Shown in pieces: positions 1-8,746 of a stretch of 64,000 bases of DNA. The notes beneath the pieces were generated by a model. It was not told where the DNA came from. It did not search any database and saw only the letters and a list, made by a program, of their open reading frames with translations. The stretch is from Salibaculum griseiflavum (lineage in GTDB: Bacteria; Pseudomonadota; Alphaproteobacteria; Rhodobacterales; Rhodobacteraceae). Both the position numbers and the translations under genes were made by a program. The stretch covers positions 1 to 64,000 of the forward strand of contig NZ_QETF01000018.1 in NCBI RefSeq assembly GCF_003129565.1, in the 5' to 3' direction. Positions within the stretch are counted from its first letter, which is position 1. The number at the start of each line of letters is the position of its first letter.

Positions 1-59
1 GGGAAGAAGGGCTCAAGACGCGCCATCTGCGCCTCCGTCAGCCAGAAAAGATCAGACAT
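1..59 (-). CDS. IS5-family transposase, N-terminal fragment running off the window
   Basis: Read on the minus strand from the ATG at 59-57, this gives MSDLFWLTEAQMARLEP, the characteristic start of IS5-group DDE transposases in alphaproteobacteria. Only 19 codons lie in the window, so whether the gene is intact cannot be judged. The end of this element should lie in roughly 100-127, directly beside the IS481 element. Family assignment rests on the N-terminal pattern only. Confidence 0.7.
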   Translation of the reverse strand, partial: MSDLFWLTEAQMARLEPFF

Positions 60-121
60 GGTCACCGCTCGTTTTTCGAACCGTGAATCACGCCGAAATG
101 CGGAAATCAATGGGTCCTGAC

Positions 122-127
122 CCTAAG
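122..127. repeat. Left copy of IS481 target-site duplication (CCTAAG)
   Basis: CCTAAG stands immediately before the left end (TGT at 128) and again immediately after the right end (ACA at 1184-1186). A 6-bp duplication fits IS481-family transposition and shows the element inserted as a unit. Confidence 0.8.
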
Positions 128-1186
128 TGTTCCATCCCGGATGATCACATAGACCCTCGCCGATCTGCGCTTTTCATGGCACGATCGATTTTGCGCGAGG
201 TTCGGGATGGGGATGCGACATGCTGATTTCTCTTCATAAGCAGGCAACAACGACGCCGAAGATTAGGGCTGCGATCCAGGCGAGCACAGACCCCGCTTGG
301 ATGGTAGCGGAACGCTACGGGATATCGGAGCAGACCGTCTGGAAGTGGCGCAAGCGCGACAGCGTCCACGACCTGAGCCACACGCCGCATAGGCTTCAGA
401 CGACCTTGAGCCCTGCGCAAGAGGCTGTCGCTGTCACACTGCGCAAGACTCTGCTTTTGCCGCTGGATGACTTGCTCGCCGTGGTGCGGGAGTTCTTGAA
501 CCCACATGTTTCGCGGTCCGGTCTTGATCGCTGCATGCGCCGTCATGGTGTGGGCAACCTGCGCGAACTGAAGCCGAAAGAAGCCAAGCAGACACACGCT
601 TCCTTCAAGGCATATGAGCCGGGCTATCTGCATATCGACATCAAATACTTGCCGCAGATGGCCGATGAGGACCGGCGGCGGTATCTCTTTGTCGCCATCG
701 ACAGGGCGACACGCTGGGTCTTTGTCCGCATCTATCCAACACAAACCGCTGCCAATGCGCGCCGCTTCCTGCGTGATCTGGCGCGCGCGGCACCGATGAA
801 GATCACCCGGGTGCTGACAGACAACGGAAAGGCTTTTACCGACCGGCTGTTTGGCTTGCGCAAGCGCGCTGCCACAGGACAGCATGAGTTCGACCAGCTT
901 TGCACTGACCTCGGCATCGAGCATCGTCTCACGCCACCAATGCGACCGCAGACAAACGGCATGGTCGAGCGGTTCAATGGACGGATCGAAGATGTCCTGC
1001 AAAGCCATCGTTTCCAGAGCGGCGAGGACCTTGAGCAGACCATCCTGCGCTATGTCACGCTCTACAATCAGCAACTGCCGCAGGCAGCATTGGCCTCAAG
1101 GACACCCTTGCAGGCGATGAAAGACTGGCACAAACTCAGGCCTGAGCTGTTCAAAAAACAGCCATACTACGTCACGGGATGTGACA
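128..1186 (+). mobile_element. Intact IS481-family insertion sequence
   Basis: The element is 1,059 bp with one transposase gene. Imperfect terminal inverted repeats are visible: the left end reads TGTTCCATCCCGGATGAT and the right end, read inwards, TGTCACATCCCGTGACGT (11 of 18 match, both starting TGT and sharing CATCCCG). It is bracketed by the 6-bp direct repeat CCTAAG. The matching duplications and open transposase frame suggest a recent, possibly active insertion beside an IS5-type element. Confidence 0.85.
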
Positions 1187-1191
1187 CCTAA
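220..1191 (+). CDS. IS481-family transposase
   Basis: A DDE transposase of 323 residues, normal length for the family. The N-terminal helix-turn-helix region spans about residues 12-50 (ERYGISEQTVWKWRKRD). The rve integrase core carries the catalytic triad D140 (LHIDIKYLP), D201 (LTDNGKAF) and E250 (NGMVERFNGR). The gene fills nearly the whole element. Its reading frame does not stop inside the element: the last codon straddles the right end and the TAA stop (1189-1191) lies in the target duplication. Confidence 0.92.
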   Translation: MLISLHKQATTTPKIRAAIQASTDPAWMVAERYGISEQTVWKWRKRDSVHDLSHTPHRLQTTLSPAQEAVAVTLRKTLLLPLDDLLAVVREFLNPHVSRSGLDRCMRRHGVGNLRELKPKEAKQTHASFKAYEPGYLHIDIKYLPQMADEDRRRYLFVAIDRATRWVFVRIYPTQTAANARRFLRDLARAAPMKITRVLTDNGKAFTDRLFGLRKRAATGQHEFDQLCTDLGIEHRLTPPMRPQTNGMVERFNGRIEDVLQSHRFQSGEDLEQTILRYVTLYNQQLPQAALASRTPLQAMKDWHKLRPELFKKQPYYVTGCDT

Positions 1192-1192
1192 G
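1187..1192. repeat. Right copy of IS481 target-site duplication (CCTAAG)
   Basis: Direct copy of 122-127. Its internal TAA supplies the stop codon of the transposase. Confidence 0.8.
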
Positions 1193-1266
1193 CTATTGCA
1201 AGGTAAAGCTGGCTATTCCAGGTTCTTCTCATCGCGAAATAGATTTCGGCAAGAGGGCAACAGAGT

Positions 1267-1824
1267 TTGTTTGGAAGTCACAAACGAAAAGGCAGGGAGG
1301 CAGGACATGCAGTTCGTAATCTCTTTGGTTCAATGGCGATCGGGACGGACCTAATCAGTCTTGATCAAGGTTTTTTGCCTACACGTGAGTTCCTTTACGA
1401 CCCGTATGTGAATGGATTTTTTGGGACACAAATATCCTTAATGAAGGATTTTATTCATAAAGGTGGTGGTTGGTCTGAGTTAAAATCTGGGGAGTATTTC
1501 TCAACTGCTCTCGAGGCATTTAGAGACCCTAGTCATGATTTTACACTTTCCCAATATTTGGATAATTTAGAGGCAATTCAGTCCTCTGACCTTTTTGGTA
1601 TAGGTAAACAACACGCTGAAACTGTTTTTGGTGCAATGCAGGGGTTACTACCTCAATCGGACGACGACCCAATCGTAGTAAAAGCAAGAAAAATAGCTGC
1701 GAGTGAAAAAGAACTGCATGAATTGCGTGGCAGCCACCTTAAGGACAAGGATGTGGGCTTTAAGACTGCCATTCTAAGGTTAACCATTAGACCCCACCTC
1801 CTAGCATACTATGGCAAACAGTAG
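1267..1824 (+). CDS. Hypothetical protein, A+T-rich orphan gene
   Basis: An open frame of up to 185 codons from TTG at 1267; the ATG at 1333 (163 residues, beginning MAIGTDLISLDQGF) is an alternative. Neither start has a convincing ribosome-binding site. No domain is recognised; the product is soluble, with an acidic, charged C-terminal half and no signal peptide or membrane segment. Base composition is visibly richer in A and T than the neighbouring parE, which ends only 14 bp away. This suggests acquired DNA, and the 5' end may have been lost through the mobile elements just upstream. Confidence 0.45.
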   Translation: MFGSHKRKGREAGHAVRNLFGSMAIGTDLISLDQGFLPTREFLYDPYVNGFFGTQISLMKDFIHKGGGWSELKSGEYFSTALEAFRDPSHDFTLSQYLDNLEAIQSSDLFGIGKQHAETVFGAMQGLLPQSDDDPIVVKARKIAASEKELHELRGSHLKDKDVGFKTAILRLTIRPHLLAYYGKQ

Positions 1825-1838
1825 TTTTCGCCTGCCCC

Positions 1839-3797
1839 CTAAACATCCAACTCCTCAACAAACCGCGCGTTCTCCTGGATATACTGGAACCGCAATTCCG
1901 GCTTCTTGCCCATCAGTCGTTCCACCAGGTCCCCGGTTTCGCCCGGTTCGTCCTCGTCGATGGTCACCCGGATCAGCTTGCGCGAGGCGGGGTCCATCGT
2001 GGTTTCCTTCAGGTCCTTCGCGTCCATCTCGCCCAGGCCCTTGAAGCGGCTCACGTCCATCTTGCCCTTGCCGCCCAGCCCGGTCTCCAGCAGGCGGTTC
2101 TTTTCCGCCTCGTCCAGGCAATAGACGCGCCTGGCCCCTTGGGTGACGCGGAACAGGGGCGGGCAGGCCAGGTAGAGGTGCCCGTTGTCGATCAGCGGCC
2201 GCATCTGGCTGAAGAAGAAGGTCATCAGCAGCGCCGCGATATGCGCCCCGTCCACATCCGCGTCGGTCATGATGATGATCTTGTCATAGCGCAGGTCGTC
2301 GATGTTGAACCTGGTGCCCAACCCCACCCCCAGCGCCTGCGTCAGGTCGTTGATCTCGGCATTGCTGCCCAGCTTTGACGACGCCGCGCCCAGCACGTTC
2401 AGGATCTTGCCGCGCAGGGGCAAAAGGGCCTGCGTCTTGCGGTCCCGCGCCATCTTGGCCGAGCCGCCCGCGCTGTCGCCCTCGACGATGAACAGCTCCG
2501 TTCCCTCGCGGTTGGTGGCCGAACAATCGACCAGCTTGCCGGGCAAGCGCAGTTTCTTGGTGGCGGATTTGCGGGCGGTTTCCTTTTCCTGCCGGCGGCG
2601 CAGGCGTTCCTCGGCCCGCAGGACCAGGAAATCGAGGATCGCGCCGGCCGACTTGGTATCGGCGGCCAGCCAGTTGTCGAAATGGTCGCGCACGGCGTTC
2701 TCGACCAGACGCTGTGCCTCGACCGTGGCCAGCCTGTCCTTGGTCTGGCCCACGAATTCCGGTTCGCGGATGAAACAGGACACCAGCGCACAGCCCCCGG
2801 TGATCAGGTCGTCGCGGGTGATCTGCTGGGCCTTCTTGTTGTTGACCAGCTCGCCATAGGCCTTGACCCCCTTCAGGATCGCCGCCCAGAAGCCCGCCAC
2901 ATGGGTGCCACCCTCTGGCGTGGGCACGGTGTTACAATAGGATTGCAGGAACCCGTCGCGGCTGGGTGTCCAGTGGATCGCCCATTCGACCTTGCCCGGC
3001 GTGCCGAATTTTTCCTGGAAATCGACGGTGCCGGAAAACGGCTTTTCGGAATAGGTGCTGGCGCCGCCAAGCGTTTCCTTGAGGTAATCGGCCAGCCCGC
3101 CGGGGAAATGGAAGGTCGCCTCGGTCGGGGTTTCGCCATCGTCGATGGCGGATTTCCAGCGAATCTCGACCCCCGAGAACAGGTAGGCCTTGGACCGGAT
3201 CGACGCGAACAGGCGGGCGGGTTTGAACCGATGCTTGCCGAAGATCTCCTCGTCGGCATGAAAGGTCACGGTGGTGCCGCGCCGGTTCGGCGCCTGGCCG
3301 ATCTTTTCGACCGGGCCAAGGGGCAGGCCGCGACTGAAGCGCTGTTCGTAGAGCTCCTTGTTGCGGGCCACCTGCACGACCATCGAATCCGAAAGCGCAT
3401 TGACCACCGAGGCGCCCACACCGTGCAAGCCGCCCGAGGTCTGGTAGGCCTTGCCCGAGAACTTGCCGCCCGCGTGCAGGGTGCAAAGGATCACCTCCAG
3501 CGCGGACTTGTCGGGGAATTTCGGGTGCGGGTCGATGGGAATGCCGCGGCCATTGTCGCGGACCGTCAGGGAAAAGTCGTCGTGCAGCTCCACCTCGATC
3601 CGGTTGGCATGGCCGGCCACGGCCTCGTCCATCGAGTTGTCCAGCACCTCGGCCACCATGTGATGCAGGGCGCGTTCGTCGGTGCCGCCGATATACATGC
3701 CGGGGCGCTTCCGGACGGGTTCGAGCCCTTCGAGAACCTCGATCGAGGAAGCGTCGTAATCACCGGACCCGGTGGGGTTGAGAAGGTCGTCTGCCAT
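1839..3797 (-). CDS. parE: DNA topoisomerase IV subunit B (ParE)
   Basis: The ATPase subunit of topoisomerase IV, which with ParC separates replicated chromosomes. 652 residues. The GHKL ATPase domain at the N-terminus shows EVLDNSMDEA, the DNGRGIP loop and GGLHGVGASVVNALS. The TOPRIM domain in the second half has EGDSAGGSA and DADVDGAH, which provide the metal-binding acidic residues. It ends with the family-typical FKGLGEMD segment. The ATG at 3797 is the only good start. The ParE rather than GyrB call rests on length and the absence of the GyrB insertion; it is strong but not absolute. Confidence 0.93.
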   Translation of the reverse strand: MADDLLNPTGSGDYDASSIEVLEGLEPVRKRPGMYIGGTDERALHHMVAEVLDNSMDEAVAGHANRIEVELHDDFSLTVRDNGRGIPIDPHPKFPDKSALEVILCTLHAGGKFSGKAYQTSGGLHGVGASVVNALSDSMVVQVARNKELYEQRFSRGLPLGPVEKIGQAPNRRGTTVTFHADEEIFGKHRFKPARLFASIRSKAYLFSGVEIRWKSAIDDGETPTEATFHFPGGLADYLKETLGGASTYSEKPFSGTVDFQEKFGTPGKVEWAIHWTPSRDGFLQSYCNTVPTPEGGTHVAGFWAAILKGVKAYGELVNNKKAQQITRDDLITGGCALVSCFIREPEFVGQTKDRLATVEAQRLVENAVRDHFDNWLAADTKSAGAILDFLVLRAEERLRRRQEKETARKSATKKLRLPGKLVDCSATNREGTELFIVEGDSAGGSAKMARDRKTQALLPLRGKILNVLGAASSKLGSNAEINDLTQALGVGLGTRFNIDDLRYDKIIIMTDADVDGAHIAALLMTFFFSQMRPLIDNGHLYLACPPLFRVTQGARRVYCLDEAEKNRLLETGLGGKGKMDVSRFKGLGEMDAKDLKETTMDPASRKLIRVTIDEDEPGETGDLVERLMGKKPELRFQYIQENARFVEELDV

Positions 3798-3933
3798 GGG
3801 TGCTGCTCTGCTGTTGGTTGGCCGATAGTGTGGCGCAAAGCCCGGTCAGGGGCAATCGGTTGTTGGCCGTCTTGCCCCCTTGCAACCGGTTGCGAGCGGC
3901 GTAGGCTGGAGGCCAAATCAAGGAGGGTCCGAC
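3798..3933. promoter_or_regulatory. Divergent promoter region between parE and an SDR gene
   Basis: A 136-bp gap between two divergent genes must contain promoters for both. A clear Shine-Dalgarno AAGGAGGG (about 3920-3927) precedes the ATG at 3934. No specific operator was recognised. Confidence 0.4.
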
Positions 3934-4812
3934 ATGCGTGTTTTCTTCACTGGTGGCAGCGGCAAAGCCGGGCGCCACGCGATTCCGGTTCTGCAAAAGG
4001 CGGGGCACGAGGTGGTCAATATCGACCGTGTGCCAAGCGGATTGCCTGACACCAAGGAGTTGCTGATCGACCTGTGCGACAGCGGACAGGTGATGGGTGC
4101 GATGACCCAATGGGCCGATTTCGACGAGCTGGACAAGGCGCCGCAACCCTATGACGCCGTGGTCCATTTCGCCGCCGTCCCCCGCATTCTGATCGGCACG
4201 GATGGCGAATGTTTCCGGCAGAACACCCTGTCCACCTACAACGTGATCGAGGCGGCGGTGAAGCTGGGGATCAAGAAGATCATTTTCGCCAGTTCCGAGA
4301 CAACCTACGGCGTCTGTTTCGCGGCAGGTGAGCTGAAGCCGGACTATGTCCCCGTCGACGAAGAACACCCCACGGTGCCCCATGACAGCTATGCCATGTC
4401 CAAGGTCTGCAACGAGGCCACGGCGCGCTCCTTTCAGGCCCGGTCGGGCGCGGACATCTACGGGTTGCGCATCAACAACGTGATCGAGCCCCACGAATAT
4501 GCCGAGATGTTCCCCGATTTCGTGGCCGACCCGTCACTCAGGCGCCGCAATATCTTTGCCTATATCGACGCCCGTGACCTTGGCCACATGGTCGATTGCT
4601 GCCTGAAAACCGATGGGCTGGGCTATGAGGTGTTCAACGTGTCCAACGATGACAGCTCTGTCGGTATCCCTAGCGCGCAGGTGATCGACGAGTTCTACAA
4701 GGGGGTGCCGGTCAAGACCGAAATGGGCGGCCACGACACGTTCTATTCAAACGCCAAAGCGAAGAAACTGGTCGGCTTCGCACCCAAACACGGCTGGCGC
4801 GACGAGGTCTGA
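3934..4812 (+). CDS. NAD(P)-dependent epimerase/dehydratase family (extended SDR) protein
   Basis: 292 residues from the ATG at 3934, chosen over upstream starts because AAGGAGGG stands 6-13 bp before it. A Rossmann fold begins at residue 2 (VFFTGGSGKAG, the GxxGxxG nucleotide loop). The catalytic Tyr-Lys pair is in YAMSK, and SSETTYG supplies the preceding serine/threonine region. The family acts on NDP-sugars and other small substrates; the substrate here cannot be deduced. It stands alone, divergent from parE and convergent with the next gene, so it is probably monocistronic. Confidence 0.82.
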   Translation: MRVFFTGGSGKAGRHAIPVLQKAGHEVVNIDRVPSGLPDTKELLIDLCDSGQVMGAMTQWADFDELDKAPQPYDAVVHFAAVPRILIGTDGECFRQNTLSTYNVIEAAVKLGIKKIIFASSETTYGVCFAAGELKPDYVPVDEEHPTVPHDSYAMSKVCNEATARSFQARSGADIYGLRINNVIEPHEYAEMFPDFVADPSLRRRNIFAYIDARDLGHMVDCCLKTDGLGYEVFNVSNDDSSVGIPSAQVIDEFYKGVPVKTEMGGHDTFYSNAKAKKLVGFAPKHGWRDEV

Positions 4813-4818
4813 CGGGGG

Positions 4819-6039
4819 CTATTGCGAGAGGATCGCGGCGGGCAGATTGTTGATCTCGACCGCCGTGGTCACCGACCCGTCATCCATGATCTCGGTCTCC
4901 ATATGGGCGGGCGGCATGCCGTAATCCGAGAACCACTTGGCCCAGTCGCTGTTGCGACCGGCGAAGTTTGGCAGAATGTTCAGGCGGGTTCCGCCGCCGA
5001 GATTGTCGAAGCTGGCGCCATTGCTTGGCGAATAGTGCCCGTCGGCGCGCAGGTAGCCGCCAAGCGGCCCGATCGAGGCGCCGGCTTCAACCCGCACATC
5101 CACATTGCCTTCGCCATCGACCACCACATGGGCCGAAAACCCGGGCACGGCGAGGGAGAAGCCGGAATTCAGGCCCGGGATCAGGATGCCGTAGTCGGGC
5201 AGATCTTCCGAGCAGTCGAAGGCGGTCGGGTAGGGCTTGCCCGCCTCGCAATCCATCTGGGCGGATGCATTCTCCATCTCACAGGTGACCGATTGGATGC
5301 CGCCGATAATGGATTTGGGGCAGATCTCCTGACAGCGAAAATCGACATTGCACTGGCTGGCAACTTGCTGGGCGACGGCAGGGCTGCTGGCACCGATTTG
5401 GGCCAGTGCGGCGCGCACCGATGGGGCATTGGCGGAAAGCGCGCGGGCTTCCGCCATGGCCGTGGCGGCCGCGTCCGGCTGGCCGGCGGCATCCAGCGCG
5501 CGGGCAAGATTGGACAGGTAGAGCGGTTCTTGCGGGGCCAATTCGGCGGCCCGCCTCGCCGCCGTGACCATCGTCTCGATCTCACCCTGCGCGCGGGCCA
5601 CATTGGCCAGGGTGTTGTGAAAGGCGGCGGTCTCCGGGGCCAGGGCAATCGCTTCTCTGGCGGCCAGCCCAGCCGCGTCAAGCCATTGCTCCGGAGAGTT
5701 GTCCGGCGCATCCAGGTAGGTTTCGACCAGCATCGCCGCGAAATTGTTCAGCGACACCGCGTCTGCCGGATCGGCAACCGCATCCGTGCCGAAGAACCAC
5801 GCTGCCTTGTCGAAATGCCGTTTCATGAAAAGCAGATGTCCGATCGTCGCCGCTGTCTGATCGTCATTGCGCTGTTCCAGCAGGGCCGAGAAGCCCTGCG
5901 CATCGCCGGGGGCGAAGGTCTCGGACAGGGTGTCTAGGGCTGTCGGAAGGCTGTCGGACAGCGATTGCGCGGTCGCCGCCATCGGCAGGGTCGCGATTGC
6001 GAGCGTTGTGAACAGGGTCTTGAGCCGGATCCTTTGCAT
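4819..6039 (-). CDS. Secreted TPR-containing protein of unknown function
   Basis: 406 residues with a cleavable signal peptide (basic MQRIRLK, hydrophobic core, AAATAQ-type cleavage near residue 24), so probably periplasmic. Residues about 50-220 contain helical repeats rich in Ala/Leu (for example NTLANVARAQGEIETM and LSNLARALDAAGQPD) that fit tetratricopeptide repeats. A cysteine-rich segment follows (CNVDFRCQEICPK and later CEMENASAQMDCE), which may form disulfides. The C-terminal third has no recognised fold. It lies 69 bp downstream of the hydroxylase gene on the same strand. Confidence 0.65.
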   Translation of the reverse strand: MQRIRLKTLFTTLAIATLPMAATAQSLSDSLPTALDTLSETFAPGDAQGFSALLEQRNDDQTAATIGHLLFMKRHFDKAAWFFGTDAVADPADAVSLNNFAAMLVETYLDAPDNSPEQWLDAAGLAAREAIALAPETAAFHNTLANVARAQGEIETMVTAARRAAELAPQEPLYLSNLARALDAAGQPDAAATAMAEARALSANAPSVRAALAQIGASSPAVAQQVASQCNVDFRCQEICPKSIIGGIQSVTCEMENASAQMDCEAGKPYPTAFDCSEDLPDYGILIPGLNSGFSLAVPGFSAHVVVDGEGNVDVRVEAGASIGPLGGYLRADGHYSPSNGASFDNLGGGTRLNILPNFAGRNSDWAKWFSDYGMPPAHMETEIMDDGSVTTAVEINNLPAAILSQ

Positions 6040-6107
6040 GGGCCACCTCCTTGACGGTCAGTTTATCGTCAAGGCGGCGGCGTGGCCATGTCCGCTTTTG
6101 GCAAGGG

Positions 6108-7316
6108 TCAGCCCTTCGCGCCCAGGCCCATCTGCATAAGCGTCTTGCGCAGGGGCGCGATGCCGTAGAGCGTTTCGACACCCTTTGCGCGCAGGTCGCG
6201 CAGGATTGGGTTGCCGGCCATCGAGGCGCGGTTCAACGCATCCACGCCCTTGACCCGCAACACCACCTCGGGATGGCGGCGGCGGTGATAGTCGGTGAGC
6301 ATTTTCGCATCGCCCAGCCGTTCGGGGTGCTGCACGGCAAGGTCCAGAAGGAAGGTCAGGTCGGCCAGCGACATGTTGAGACCTTGTGCGCCGATGGGGG
6401 GCACCACGTGGGCGGCTTCGGCCACCAGCGCAGTGCGTTCTGATTGCATGCGGTCCGCCAACTGGCTGATGATCGGCCAGACCATGCGCCGGCTGGCCAG
6501 GGTCAGCGGGCCATTGACCCCGGCAGAGCGTTCCGTCGCCTCGGCGGCGAAAGCGGCTTCGTCCAGCGCCATGCGGCGCAGGCATTCCGGCCCGGTATCC
6601 ATCCAGACCACCGCCGAGCAGGGCTTGCCCTCATGATCGGGCAGGGGGACGAGGGTGAACGGCCCGCCTGCACGGTGCACCTCTGTCGAGACATTCCCAT
6701 GGGGCTCCGGATGGGTGACCGCAAAGACCACCGCCTTTTGTCCATAGCGGGTGGTTTTCGCGGTGATCCCTGCCGCCTCGCGCACGGGTGAGTTGCGGCC
6801 ATCGGCGCCGATCACCAGACGCGCGCGCACCCGGCTGCCATCAGACAGCGTCGCCAGCGCCTCGGCTTCGCGTGTCAGCATGGATTTGAACCCGATGCCG
6901 GGCCGGAAGTCGACATTTGGAAGCTCCGCCAGCCGCGCCACCATTTCCCGCCGCAAAAGCCAGTTGGGAAAATTCCAGCCCCAAGGGCTGTCGGAAATGT
7001 CGGCGGCGTCGAAATCGCGGGTCACGCGGGGGGCCGGCGTGTCGCCCCCCGCATCGACAATACGCATGACCTGCAAGGGCGCGGCGTGGGGCAAGAGGCG
7101 TGTCCACAGCCCGGCCCGGTCCAGCAGGTCCCGCGAGGGTTGCAGAAAGGCGGTCGTGCGCAAATCGGCGCCCTGTGCGGTCTCATCGGTGATCGGAGGG
7201 GCCGGGTCGGCGATCACCACGGAAAACCCTGTACTGCCAAAGGCTGCCGCGGCGGTCAGTCCCGCCACCCCGCCGCCGGAGATGAGAATGTCGACCTGTT
7301 CCATGACCCCAGACAT
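6108..7316 (-). CDS. UbiH/UbiF/COQ6-family FAD-dependent hydroxylase
   Basis: 402 residues; the start may be the ATG at 7316 or a second ATG four codons in (MEQVDILISGGG). The FAD-binding Rossmann motif GGGVAGLTAAAAF is near residue 12, the conserved GADGRNSPVR (DG motif) is mid-protein, and the second FAD motif appears as EAAHVVPPIGAQGLNMSLAD. These are signatures of aromatic-ring hydroxylases of ubiquinone synthesis. Which ring position is hydroxylated cannot be told. It lies 30 bp after the HAD phosphatase gene and is probably co-transcribed with it. Confidence 0.85.
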   Translation of the reverse strand: MSGVMEQVDILISGGGVAGLTAAAAFGSTGFSVVIADPAPPITDETAQGADLRTTAFLQPSRDLLDRAGLWTRLLPHAAPLQVMRIVDAGGDTPAPRVTRDFDAADISDSPWGWNFPNWLLRREMVARLAELPNVDFRPGIGFKSMLTREAEALATLSDGSRVRARLVIGADGRNSPVREAAGITAKTTRYGQKAVVFAVTHPEPHGNVSTEVHRAGGPFTLVPLPDHEGKPCSAVVWMDTGPECLRRMALDEAAFAAEATERSAGVNGPLTLASRRMVWPIISQLADRMQSERTALVAEAAHVVPPIGAQGLNMSLADLTFLLDLAVQHPERLGDAKMLTDYHRRRHPEVVLRVKGVDALNRASMAGNPILRDLRAKGVETLYGIAPLRKTLMQMGLGAKG

Positions 7317-7346
7317 AGGCCCGCGCGCGGGCCGGGGAAAGCGATC

Positions 7347-7991
7347 TCAGACCAGCTGCGACAAGAAAGCCGCCAGGTCGTCGGTGTGATGGTGGATGTG
7401 GTCATGATGCTCTGCCGCCGGCGCCACGTGAACGGTTCGCATGCCCATCGCGTGGGGCGCGGCCAGGTTGCGGGTGTCATCCTCGAACATCGCCCCCTGA
7501 TCCGCCGGCAGGTCATCCAGCGCGAAGACCGCCTCGAATGCCGCCTGCTCCGGCTTGGGGCGAAAGCCCGCATGTTCTACGCCATAGACCGCATCGAACA
7601 CCTCGGTCAGGCCGCGCGCGGCTAGAACATTGCGCGCGTAAGGTTCACAGCCATTGGTGTAGACGATCTTGCGTCCGGGCAGGGCGGCGATGGCCCGGGC
7701 GAGTTCGGGTGCAGGGTCGAGGACGGAAAAATCGATCTCGTGCACCTCGTCGAGATAGGGGCTGGGGTCCACATCATGTTCGGCCATCAGCCCGGCCAGC
7801 GTGGTGCCGTATTGCCGCCAGTAAAGATCGCGCAGCCGGTTGGCCTCGTCCAGGTCCACGCCGACCGCGCGGGCCACATAGGCTGTCATGCGCGGTTCGA
7901 TCTGGGCGAACAGCCCCGTCGAGGGCGGATAGAGCGTGTTGTCCAGGTCGAAGACCCAGGCACGGACATGAGAAAAATCGGCTTTGACCAT
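7347..7991 (-). CDS. HAD-superfamily pyrimidine 5'-nucleotidase-like phosphatase
   Basis: 214 residues from the ATG at 7991 (MVKADFSHVRAW). Motif I is FDLDNTLYPP, whose first aspartate is the phosphoacceptor. Motif II is YTNG, and the acidic motif is FEDDTRN near the C-terminus with the KP lysine before it. The LYPP form of motif I is typical of the SDT1/pyrimidine 5'-nucleotidase group. The histidine-rich stretch AAEHHDHIHHH near the end is unusual and could bind metal. First gene of a probable minus-strand operon with the hydroxylase and TPR genes. Confidence 0.85.
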   Translation of the reverse strand: MVKADFSHVRAWVFDLDNTLYPPSTGLFAQIEPRMTAYVARAVGVDLDEANRLRDLYWRQYGTTLAGLMAEHDVDPSPYLDEVHEIDFSVLDPAPELARAIAALPGRKIVYTNGCEPYARNVLAARGLTEVFDAVYGVEHAGFRPKPEQAAFEAVFALDDLPADQGAMFEDDTRNLAAPHAMGMRTVHVAPAAEHHDHIHHHTDDLAAFLSQLV

Positions 7992-8092
7992 GAGCGAGAC
8001 CCTAGTTCGGAATCGCGGGGGCGGCAATCGGTCCGACTTGATACAATCGGGTGCAACGGGATACGGTCCCTGAAACGTGAAGGGAAATCCGC

Positions 8093-8746
8093 ATGGTCGA
8101 ACTGAAGTCGCCGCAAAAGGACGCCTATCAACTGATCCTCGAGGCGATAGATACCGGTGTCTACAAGCCCGGCAGCCGCTTGGTGGAAAGCGAGCTGGCA
8201 GAGCGCTTCGGCGTGTCGCGCACGCCCATCCGAGAGGCCCTGCAGAGGCTCGAAACCCAAAGCCTGTTGACCCGGGACGGGCGGTCGCTGATCGTGGCCT
8301 CGCTCGATCATTCGCAACTGAGCGAGCTTTACGTGGTGCGCGGCGAACTGGAGGGCCTGGCCGCGCGCCTTGCCGCCCGCCATGCCACGCCCGAGGAAAA
8401 GCGGGTGCTCCGCGACATGCTGGAATCAGATCGCAGGTTGCAGAACGACCCCGAGGCCATGGCGCGCGCCAACCGCCGCTTTCACAAGCAGATTCACCTG
8501 GCCAGCCATAACCGCTATCTCGTGCAGCAGCTTGACCTCGTGCACCGGTCCATGGCGCTTCTGGCGTCGACCTCGATCGCGGCCGAGGGCCGCACGGTGG
8601 ACACGCTGGAAGAACATGAACGGATCGTGCGCGCCATCGAAGAGGGCGACGGAGATGCCGCCGACGCCGCCCTGCGGGAACATATCAGCCAGGCCTTCGT
8701 GATCCGGCTGCGCCTGGATGCCGAGGCGGAGGACGGCCATATCTGA
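8093..8746 (+). CDS. GntR-family transcriptional regulator with FCD effector domain
   Basis: 217 residues. The N-terminal winged helix (about 5-70) contains GSRLVESELAERFGVSRTPIREALQRLE, matching the GntR consensus. The C-terminal all-helical FCD domain (about 80-210) carries the usual acidic and histidine metal ligands (ELYVVRGELEGLAARLAA, FHKQIHLASHN and HERIVRAIEEGD). Regulators of this class sense small carboxylates; the ligand is unknown. The downstream gene is convergent, so targets are not implied by position. Confidence 0.9.
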   Translation: MVELKSPQKDAYQLILEAIDTGVYKPGSRLVESELAERFGVSRTPIREALQRLETQSLLTRDGRSLIVASLDHSQLSELYVVRGELEGLAARLAARHATPEEKRVLRDMLESDRRLQNDPEAMARANRRFHKQIHLASHNRYLVQQLDLVHRSMALLASTSIAAEGRTVDTLEEHERIVRAIEEGDGDAADAALREHISQAFVIRLRLDAEAEDGHI

